A DNA stretch of 63,480 nt from Draconibacterium orientale. GTDB taxonomy: Bacteria > Bacteroidota > Bacteroidia > Bacteroidales > UBA1556. Below the pieces are notes generated by a model. It made no database searches and was not told the DNA's origin. It was given only the letters and a program-made list of their open reading frames with translations. The stretch covers positions 1 through 63,480 of the forward strand of contig DYSI01000005.1 of the NCBI GenBank assembly GCA_020718275.1. The letters are read 5' to 3'. Of the stretch, positions 1-6,797 are shown in pieces (the stretch's first letter is position 1; the number at the start of each line of letters is the position of its first letter). The position numbers and the translations under genes are program-made.

Positions 1-1453
1 TATCTGCCACCGTATTAATTTCCGGTGAAACCTTTGATAGATATATAATTCCTATATAAACAATGGAAACGATAGCACTTTTGTAAGGAATATCCACATA
101 ATATCGGTTGGTCATTGGTAAAAATTGTGACAAATACAAAAGTACAAGCATAAGTAATGTGATATACAGGCTTTTAATGTCGAAAGGTTGCATCTTGAAT
201 TTATACCAAATAAAGAAGTAACGGAAGCTTATGAAGCTAAATAGAGAAAGAAATGACGCAAATGCAGCGCCGCTAAGTCCATATTTTGGAATGAAAAGGT
301 AATTAGTTCCTATCACCATTAGGGCTAGACCTACCATGGCTATTGATTGTACATAATAATATTTTGAAGATCCAATTACGCTCTTGCTGACTCCAGTGGC
401 CATTTCCATCCAGGAAGAAATTCCAATAAAAATTAAAACGTATTTTCCTGTTTCGTAATTTTTTGGCAGGTATTGGTAGATGCTGTCGATATTGATAAAG
501 AGACCCAAAAGCAAAAAGCTACCAGCAACCATTTGACTTAACGTGCTTTTCTTGTAAATATCTCGAATATTGTTAAGGTCGTTTTTCATCCATGAGTCAG
601 CAATTACTGCATTGGCAATTTTCACCATTGGCCGATTTGGTACTGAGATTAAAATGGCAAAGAAATAATTAATAGTGTAGATACCGGTTGCCGCTACTCC
701 AGCTATGGTTGAGAGCATAATACTGTCTATATTGAGAATAATAACGCTAGTAACAGAGGTGAAAATGCTGATTAACGATACTTTAACTACTTGATTCATC
801 AAATCCTTATCAATGTATTTTAAGGTTGGATTTATTCGAAGTTCGCCAGCTTTGTAAATATTATAGGTTAAAAGTAGCGTGGGAATGGATACTGCTATGA
901 CAAACAGCATAATGTATTGCGAAAAATTTATCCAGTCGAACCAAAATAATAAGGTTATGATTATAAGTAAGATTCTTTGCACAAACTCTTTATGAATTAT
1001 TGCATAGGTGGAGTTGAAGAGTTGGGTAAAATAATTATCGAGGGTTGAAAATATTAATTGGGTAATAATCAGTAAATAAATCCATGAAAAGTACTCGGTA
1101 AATAGGGCTGATTTTTCGATGCTTTTGCTGATAATCCAGGGTTGCATCAGAAAAAGGCCTACGAAAGTAATGAGTAAACCGATGGCCGAAATCAGTAGTC
1201 CTAAATACAGAAAACCTTTGTGAGCCGTCTTTTTATCTCTGAAATAGGGGAAGAGGCGAACGGCTACGCCATTAAATCCCAAACTCGCTAATTGGGTTGC
1301 TAAGGTGGAGTATGAAAGTAGCAGTTTGGTGACTCCAATTTGTTCGGGTTCTAGAACAAATGGGTAAAGTAGTCCAGTAGTTACAAAACCTAAAAGCACG
1401 CCAATATATGAATAGAGGGTGCCTTTTATCGACTGACTTTGGATAATTCCCAT
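1..1453 (-). CDS. Polysaccharide flippase, Wzx/MATE-like (partial, 3' end outside window)
   Basis: This reading frame leaves the window at the left edge, so only about 484 codons are visible. The protein is almost entirely hydrophobic, with a dozen or so membrane segments separated by short polar loops, and starts MGIIQSQSIKGTLYSYIG, the usual opening of Bacteroidota lipopolysaccharide or O-antigen flippases of the MOP superfamily. Such proteins move lipid-linked saccharides across the inner membrane. The ATG at 1453 is chosen because the family motif begins at once. It sits only 12 bases after a perfect terminator-like hairpin that follows the upstream gene, which leaves no room for an ordinary promoter between them. 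Substrate unknown. Confidence 0.85.
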   Translation of the reverse strand, partial: MGIIQSQSIKGTLYSYIGVLLGFVTTGLLYPFVLEPEQIGVTKLLLSYSTLATQLASLGFNGVAVRLFPYFRDKKTAHKGFLYLGLLISAIGLLITFVGLFLMQPWIISKSIEKSALFTEYFSWIYLLIITQLIFSTLDNYFTQLFNSTYAIIHKEFVQRILLIIITLLFWFDWINFSQYIMLFVIAVSIPTLLLTYNIYKAGELRINPTLKYIDKDLMNQVVKVSLISIFTSVTSVIILNIDSIMLSTIAGVAATGIYTINYFFAILISVPNRPMVKIANAVIADSWMKNDLNNIRDIYKKSTLSQMVAGSFLLLGLFINIDSIYQYLPKNYETGKYVLIFIGISSWMEMATGVSKSVIGSSKYYYVQSIAMVGLALMVIGTNYLFIPKYGLSGAAFASFLSLFSFISFRYFFIWYKFKMQPFDIKSLYITLLMLVLLYLSQFLPMTNRYYVDIPYKSAIVSIVYIGIIYLSKVSPEINTVAD

Positions 1454-1465
1454 GCTAAAGAATAA

Positions 1466-1495
1466 AAAAGCTAGCGAGTATTGGCGCTAGCTTTT
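1466..1495 (-). terminator. Rho-independent terminator after the PepSY-like gene
   Basis: A perfect 11-bp inverted repeat (1466-1476 with 1485-1495) encloses an 8-base loop and is followed on the minus strand by a T-rich run. It lies 20 bases past the stop of the upstream secreted-protein gene and ends 12 bases before the flippase ATG, so it may also act as an attenuator. Confidence 0.8.
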
Positions 1496-1515
1496 GGGTT
1501 GTTTATTTCATTGAT

Positions 1516-2301
1516 TTATAAATCTTGCACTTCTTCCGAAAGCATTTTGCCGTAGATGTCGAAATTGTAAATAAACAGCTTCTTTTCTCCTTGCTTTTTC
1601 AGTTCAACATAGTAATGCTCTCCATACGTTTTGTTTTCGCGTATCCGCACTTCTTTAAAACGGTAATCAATTAAGTCATGCCGTTCTTTTAAATAATCGA
1701 TCGCTGGACTTGGTAAATCATCTTTTTTAATGCTCTTGTCATATTCAACTTCTTCTAAATCAGATAATTCCTTGTCAACTTTTTCTCCGTATTTATCTTG
1801 TGTATCTTCTTCCACTTTTTCTTCTTCTATAGTTGGCTCGTAAACCGTGATAACCACGCCTTGAAAATTATATTGTGCATCGTACACTAAGGGCGGTTTT
1901 TTGCGGCTTTGACTTTTATGTAAAATTACGGAATAGTATTTTTGCGTTGGTCCGCTTATGATCAAATAAGCCTTGTCGATTTTTTTATCGCTATGATTTT
2001 TGCGAATGTCGTCGGCAATTTTTGTGTTTAGCTTGCTAATTTCTATTTGCATTTTCGAGGCAATTTCTTTGCCGAGCTTGTCGTATTTTATCTCGGCATC
2101 TAGTCCATTATTTAGAAATTTCACCAGATAATCCTTCTGTGGATCAATGACAAACCATTTCGTTTCTTGTGGTGTTTTGTATTTTTTTGCAAACTTTTTG
2201 GTGATGGCTTCAGGCACTTTTTTTACGTCAATTAAAGTTTGGCAGTAGCTGTTATTGCTGAAAAAGCCAATTAGCATAACGATTAATAGGAGTCGTTTCA
2301 T
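1516..2301 (-). CDS. Secreted PepSY-like domain protein
   Basis: A 261-residue protein with a signal peptide (residues 1-20, hydrophobic core then NNSYCQ). The mature part seems to hold two related modules, about residues 25-150 and 195-261, each with the pattern of an alpha helix, a W/Y-rich strand and a final strand ending near GK. This resembles the PepSY-like (beta-lactamase-inhibitor-like) periplasmic proteins common in Bacteroidota, whose function is unknown. A charged linker rich in E, K and D (about 155-190) joins the two. It has its own promoter (2376-2404) and terminator (1466-1495), so it is probably monocistronic. The family call is by pattern only. Confidence 0.6.
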   Translation of the reverse strand: MKRLLLIVMLIGFFSNNSYCQTLIDVKKVPEAITKKFAKKYKTPQETKWFVIDPQKDYLVKFLNNGLDAEIKYDKLGKEIASKMQIEISKLNTKIADDIRKNHSDKKIDKAYLIISGPTQKYYSVILHKSQSRKKPPLVYDAQYNFQGVVITVYEPTIEEEKVEEDTQDKYGEKVDKELSDLEEVEYDKSIKKDDLPSPAIDYLKERHDLIDYRFKEVRIRENKTYGEHYYVELKKQGEKKLFIYNFDIYGKMLSEEVQDL

Positions 2302-2644
2302 TGGGTCTTGTTTTGGTTTAGGGTCGATGTTTGCTTGCTCGTTCTAAAGCTCTCAGAAATGAGAAAGCTAGGGCACAAAGTTACAAAACTTATCCATTGC
2401 CCAATCATAGTATTATAATAGATAATGCTTGCATTTTTCAATCTTTACATCCTTCCAATTCCCTGCTATCATTGCTTTTGCATTCTGAATTAGCGAATGA
2501 TATTTTGCGCTCGATTCGCATGTATTATGAGAATTTCGAAAAATGGAATTTAATGGTTTTCGATTCCATTTTTCGATGGCTATATTTGGCTTTAAAGCTT
2601 GATTGTTCTGTAAGTATTCGTGTTGTAAATATATTTAAGATTCG
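2302..2644. other. Intergenic stretch with promoter for the PepSY-like gene
   Basis: 343 bases between two minus-strand genes. An open frame on the plus strand crosses it, but it runs into the PhoH gene and has no recognisable protein character. The only signal I see is the promoter near 2376-2404. Confidence 0.6.
2376..2404 (-). promoter_or_regulatory. Promoter of the PepSY-like gene
   Basis: On the minus strand a -7 element TAACTTTG (2383-2376) is preceded by TTGG (2404-2401) with a 17-base spacer, matching the Bacteroidota TTTG/TAnnTTTG pattern. The predicted transcript start is about 70 bases before the ATG at 2301. Confidence 0.5.
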
Positions 2645-3991
2645 CTATAACAGATCGTTAGCTAAATTAGCTAGCTCCGAACGTTCTCCTTTTTCGAGGC
2701 GGATGTGTGCATAAATGGGGTGTTTTTTGATTCTGTCTATTAGGTACGAAAGTCCGTTTGATTGCGAATCCAAATAGGGAGTGTCAATTTGGTAAATATC
2801 ACCAGTGAAGATTATTTTGGTATTCTCACCAGCCCTAGTAATAATGGTTTTCACCTCATGCGGGGTTAGGTTTTGAGCCTCGTCCACGATAAAAATAATA
2901 TTTGATAAACTTCTGCCTCTGATATAGGCCAGTGGCGTGATTAGGAGCTTTTCCTTTTCGAGCATGGCGTCAAAATTCTTGTATTCTTTATCGGTTTCGT
3001 CGTATTGGTTTTTGATAAATTTCAAATTATCGAAAAGTGGCTCCATATAAGGATTGAGTTTTGATTTGATATCGCCCGGCAAAAAACCGATATCCTTATT
3101 ACTCAATGGTACGATGGGGCGAGCCAATAAGATTTGTTTATATTCTCGCTTTTGTTCCAGCGCGCAAGCCAAAGCTAGCAGGGTTTTCCCGGTTCCTGCA
3201 ACGCCTTGTATGGTCACTAGTTTTACATCCGGATTGAGGAGGGCGTGCATGGCAAAGACTTGTTCTGCATTTCTTGGTCGAATGCGCTGGGCATTAACCT
3301 TTTCTACTCTTTCAAAGAGTTTGGTGATAGGGTTGTAAAATGCTAAGGCAGAGGCTTTTCCGTTTTTTAAAATAAAATACTGATTGGGTATTGGATCTTT
3401 AATACCGACCTCCTCGGGCTCAATAAAGCCACTTTCATAAAGTTTTGCAATTACTTTGGATGGTAAGTTTTCAACCAGCCGTTTGCCTTCATACAGATCT
3501 TCTACATTCTGTATTTTTCCAGTTTGAAAGTCTTCGGCGAATAGATTTAGTGCTTTGGCTTTGAGTCTTAGATTAATATCTTTACTTACCATCGTAACTT
3601 TGCAGTCGGGATAATCAATCTGAAGTTTCAAGGCGGCATTCAAAATCCTATGATCGGCTTTGCTTTCTCCAAAAATCTTGTTTGCATCCTGCATCCCTTC
3701 TATCTCTTCGTTCATCACCACGCTCACTCTCCCTTTATTTTTCCCTTCCAGCTGAACCCATTCTTGCAGTTTGCCACTGCCCGAGAGCGTATCCATAATT
3801 CTAATAAACTCGCGGGCTTCAAAATTCTTGATTTCGTTGCCTTTCTTAAAATTGTCTAACTCTTCCAATACCGAAATTGGAATGGCTACATCATTGTCTT
3901 CAAAACTATTAATCGAATTGTGATTGTAGAGAATGACGGAGGTATCTAACACAAATATTTTCTTTTGCTTTTTCTTGCGAATGATGGCCAT
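2645..3991 (-). CDS. PIN-domain PhoH-family ATPase (PhoH2/YlaK-like)
   Basis: A 448-residue fusion of an N-terminal PIN nuclease domain (about 10-150) and a C-terminal PhoH ATPase (about 240-448). The PIN acidic positions are visible: D16 in FVLDTS, E44, D113 and D138. The ATPase has Walker A GVAGTGKT at 263-270 and Walker B IFIVDEAQ with D370/E371. Proteins of this PhoH2 architecture are reported to unwind and cleave RNA; cytoplasmic RNA metabolism is the likely role, but the substrate here is unknown. I start at the ATG at 3991 (MAIIRKKK); a longer frame to 4039 exists, but the extra 16 residues are not family-like. A weak -7 element TAACTTTA lies at 4028-4021. No neighbouring antitoxin is seen. 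Confidence 0.9.
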   Translation of the reverse strand: MAIIRKKKQKKIFVLDTSVILYNHNSINSFEDNDVAIPISVLEELDNFKKGNEIKNFEAREFIRIMDTLSGSGKLQEWVQLEGKNKGRVSVVMNEEIEGMQDANKIFGESKADHRILNAALKLQIDYPDCKVTMVSKDINLRLKAKALNLFAEDFQTGKIQNVEDLYEGKRLVENLPSKVIAKLYESGFIEPEEVGIKDPIPNQYFILKNGKASALAFYNPITKLFERVEKVNAQRIRPRNAEQVFAMHALLNPDVKLVTIQGVAGTGKTLLALACALEQKREYKQILLARPIVPLSNKDIGFLPGDIKSKLNPYMEPLFDNLKFIKNQYDETDKEYKNFDAMLEKEKLLITPLAYIRGRSLSNIIFIVDEAQNLTPHEVKTIITRAGENTKIIFTGDIYQIDTPYLDSQSNGLSYLIDRIKKHPIYAHIRLEKGERSELANLANDLL

Positions 3992-4311
3992 AAGTAGTTT
4001 TAGTTTGATAATTGATGAGGTAAAGTTAGTCCTTATCAATCATTAAAGGCTGTTATGAAATTATTAACTCCTAACATGATGAAGTTGAAAACTGTTTTTT
4101 AATTGGTTTTGGTTCTGTAATTAGTTGTTAACTAAATTATTGAATACTTGGGGGTATTTATTTATCAAGAGTTGTCTGTTGATTATTAGTTTTGTTGTGC
4201 CTTTGATTTTTGTTTTATTGGTACTTTTACGGGCTCAAAACTTTAACGAATGTTCCAGTGATGAAGAAAATTATCATCATTCGAGCAAACAAATAATTTC
4301 AAAATTCAAAG
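3992..4311. other. Divergent intergenic region between phoH-like gene and mqnE
   Basis: 320 AT-rich bases carrying the promoters of both flanking genes. Candidate -7 elements are TAACTTTA on the minus strand (4028-4021) and TACTTTTA on the plus strand (4222-4229); both deviate at the last base and neither has a well-spaced -33. I see no gene. Confidence 0.5.
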
Positions 4312-5412
4312 ATGATTATTCAAGAAATAGTGAAAGGTACGCTTATCGAGGAGGTTGTTTCCAAGGTAATGGCTGGACAAAGGATTAGTGTCGAAGAAGG
4401 GATTCTGTTGTATGAAAAGGCTGATCTTTCGGTGCTTGGCTTTTTGGCCAACGAAATCAGAATTCGCAAAAATGGCGACTACGTTTATTTTAATAGAAAT
4501 CTACATATCGAGCCAACAAACCAATGCGTTTATACTTGTAAATTCTGTTCGTATTATCGCAAGAAAGGCGAAGAAGGTTGGGAATTTTCGCGCGAGGAAA
4601 TACTTCAGCAGGTGAGTGATATGGGCGATCAAATTACTGAAGTTCACATAGTTGGTGGTGTTCATCCTAAATGGGACGTTCATTATTATGGTTCGCTTTT
4701 TCAGCAAATCAAAGCCATCCGGCCTGATGTTCACATTAAAGCATTTACCGCTGTAGAAATTAGCTACATCTGTAAACGAGCCAATATGACTTTGAAAGAG
4801 GGTTTGGCCGCTCTGAAAAACTACGGATTGGATTCGATTCCTGGCGGTGGCGCCGAGATATTTGATGAAGAAGTGCGCCCTAAAATTTGCCCCCATAAAG
4901 ATACTGCGGAGGAATGGCTTCAATTACACGAAATTGCTCACCGATTGGGGATTCCTTCCAACGCAACCATTCTTTACGGTCATATCGAATCCATTGCCAA
5001 TAGAATTGATCACCTGAACAGGCTTCGTGAGCTACAAGATCGTAGCGCTGGTTTTAATGTGTTCATTCCATTAAAATACAAAAAAGCCAATAACGAAATG
5101 TCGTATTTGGGCGAGGTGAGCGTGATTGAAGATATTAAGATGTATGCTATGTCACGTATTTTCCTCGACAACTTCAACCATATAAAAGCTTATTGGCCTA
5201 TGATTGGAAAGGATATAGCGCAGTTATTATTGTCTTTTGGAGTTGACGATTTTGATGGAACTATCAATGATAGTACAAAAATATATTCCCTTGCTGGTGC
5301 CGAGGATCAATCACCGAGTATGAATACCGAGCAAATGGTGAATATGATAAAAGCCGTTGGACGTCAGGCAGTTGAGCGTGATTCGGTTTACAATATTCTA
5401 AAAATTTATTAG
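4312..5412 (+). CDS. mqnE: Aminofutalosine synthase (radical SAM), menaquinone biosynthesis
   Basis: A 366-residue radical SAM enzyme. The cluster ligands are C72, C76 and C79 in CVYTCKFC, preceded by the family phrase NLHIEPTNQ. GGVHP (115-119), FTAVEI (145-150) and PGGGAEIF (177-184) match MqnE, as do the later ATILYGH and HIKAYWPM segments. MqnE joins 3-enolpyruvyl-oxybenzoate to SAM, giving aminofutalosine, in the futalosine route to menaquinone. No other mqn gene is adjacent; the partners must lie elsewhere. MqnC is the close alternative, but HIKAYWPM and the C-terminal VERDSVYN fit MqnE better. Start at ATG 4312; no Shine-Dalgarno. Confidence 0.92.
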   Translation: MIIQEIVKGTLIEEVVSKVMAGQRISVEEGILLYEKADLSVLGFLANEIRIRKNGDYVYFNRNLHIEPTNQCVYTCKFCSYYRKKGEEGWEFSREEILQQVSDMGDQITEVHIVGGVHPKWDVHYYGSLFQQIKAIRPDVHIKAFTAVEISYICKRANMTLKEGLAALKNYGLDSIPGGGAEIFDEEVRPKICPHKDTAEEWLQLHEIAHRLGIPSNATILYGHIESIANRIDHLNRLRELQDRSAGFNVFIPLKYKKANNEMSYLGEVSVIEDIKMYAMSRIFLDNFNHIKAYWPMIGKDIAQLLLSFGVDDFDGTINDSTKIYSLAGAEDQSPSMNTEQMVNMIKAVGRQAVERDSVYNILKIY

Positions 5413-5491
5413 GGAATTAGGTTTATTTCATTGGGTCTGAACCCTTGTATGTAAATCTTAAATTTGAACAAATCGCCGAGTAATCAATGCT

Positions 5492-6622
5492 TTACAGTTT
5501 TATTATTTCTTTTTGGATGCTTTCCCAAACTGCCTTTGCGGTTTGATCCCACGAAAAATACTTTGCCCGTATTTTGCCTTTTTCAATATAGGCTTGGCGT
5601 ATTTCGGAATCGGAATCCATGGTTTCCATAGCCTTGGCGATTGATTCATAATCAAAAGGGTCAACGAGTAGTGCTGCGTCTTGGGCAACTTCAGGCATGG
5701 AGGTTACATTTGAAGTAATAACAGCGGTTTCTGCCCTAAATGCTTCTAGAATTGGAATGCCAAAACCCTCAAAAAAACTTACATAAACCATTGCAATAGA
5801 GGCGGCTACCACTTCATTTAAACGCTTGGAATCTAAATGGCCAATAAATTGAACAGCAGATTTATTCAACATCTTTTGGTATTGATTTTCCATTTCATCG
5901 TTCCACCAATATTTATTACCCACGATGATTAAATGCGTATTTGAGGCTTTTTTGTTTTTGTAAATCTCAAATGACTGAAGAAGTCCAATGATATTCTTGC
6001 GAGGATGAAGCGCGCCTACAAAAACAAAATATGGATTTCCATTACTCAATTCATCTCTTATTTGCTGTTGACGTACGTCTGCAATTGGTTGATAATTAGT
6101 GTTTACGCCATTGTAGGCTACCTCAATCAGCTTTGGACTAATGTCGTATTGCTTGATGATGTCACTTTTCGAGTAGTTTGAAACAGTGATAATTCGCTTG
6201 GCTTTTTTGGCAAATCGCGGAAAAAAATATTTGTAATACCAGCGAACCAATCTTGGTAAATGTTCAGGATAATGTTCAAAATTAAGGTCGTGGATAACCG
6301 AAATTTGGGGGAGTTTGCAACGCAACGAAAGGTAACCATCGGGCGATAGAAATAGGTCTGCTTTAAATTTTTTTAGAATATACGGAATCGAAAATTCAAA
6401 CCAGGCGATAAATAACAAAGGATGCCGGGCTGGAGGTCCAATCACCACTCCTTGTACATTGGCGGCAAATATAAAGTCGGGGTCAAATGGTCGGTCAAAG
6501 ATAAAAATGAATTCGTGCTCTGGGTGTCCCTCGGCAATTCTTCTCATGGTTTCGTAGGTAAACCAACCAATCCCCTCCAGTCGATTTTTAAGTAATAACC
6601 TTGTATTTACTGCAATTCTCAA
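5492..6622 (-). CDS. Glycosyltransferase family 4 (GT-B), TTG start
   Basis: A 376-residue GT-B glycosyltransferase. The N-terminal acceptor domain begins MRIAVNTRLLL; the C-terminal donor domain holds FVGALHPRKN (201-210) and the E-x7-E motif EGFGIPILE (E285 and E293) that binds the sugar nucleotide. Such enzymes build surface polysaccharide or LPS at the cytoplasmic face; the sugar cannot be told from sequence. The start codon is TTG at 6622: an in-frame TAA lies six codons upstream and no ATG or GTG lies between, while the family N-terminus starts exactly there. It is convergent with mqnE and nearly back-to-back with the histidine kinase. Confidence 0.88.
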   Translation of the reverse strand: MRIAVNTRLLLKNRLEGIGWFTYETMRRIAEGHPEHEFIFIFDRPFDPDFIFAANVQGVVIGPPARHPLLFIAWFEFSIPYILKKFKADLFLSPDGYLSLRCKLPQISVIHDLNFEHYPEHLPRLVRWYYKYFFPRFAKKAKRIITVSNYSKSDIIKQYDISPKLIEVAYNGVNTNYQPIADVRQQQIRDELSNGNPYFVFVGALHPRKNIIGLLQSFEIYKNKKASNTHLIIVGNKYWWNDEMENQYQKMLNKSAVQFIGHLDSKRLNEVVAASIAMVYVSFFEGFGIPILEAFRAETAVITSNVTSMPEVAQDAALLVDPFDYESIAKAMETMDSDSEIRQAYIEKGKIRAKYFSWDQTAKAVWESIQKEIIKL

Positions 6623-6739
6623 GTTTTGTATACCGATAGTTTATAGGGTGCAAATATCTTATTTTTTAACTTGACATTGCGCCATTTCTTTCAATACTCA
6701 GGGCATGGGATTTTTATTTTTATAAATCAGACATTTAGC

Positions 6740-6769
6740 TTGCAAATTTGAAAAATTGGTTTAAATTTA
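6740..6769 (+). promoter_or_regulatory. Candidate promoter of the hybrid histidine kinase
   Basis: TTG (6740-6742) and the imperfect -7 element TAAATTTA (6762-6769) are 19 bases apart, about 28 bases before the ATG at 6798. The last base of the -7 differs from consensus, so this is tentative. Confidence 0.35.
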
Positions 6770-6797
6770 CGTCCCTAAACTAGCGTGCTCTACACCA

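Noticed and set aside
2331..2714. A 127-codon plus-strand frame between the PepSY-like gene and phoH-like gene
   Set aside because: It overlaps the 3' end of the phoH-like gene on the other strand, lacks any domain or signal character and has no promoter of its own.
4125..4388. An 87-codon frame starting at TTG upstream of mqnE
   Set aside because: It overlaps mqnE in another frame, has no ATG at its start and its second half is only the shadow of mqnE.
5433..5444. GGGT-CTGA-ACCC hairpin between mqnE and the glycosyltransferase gene
   Set aside because: Only four base pairs and no T run; too weak to call a terminator.
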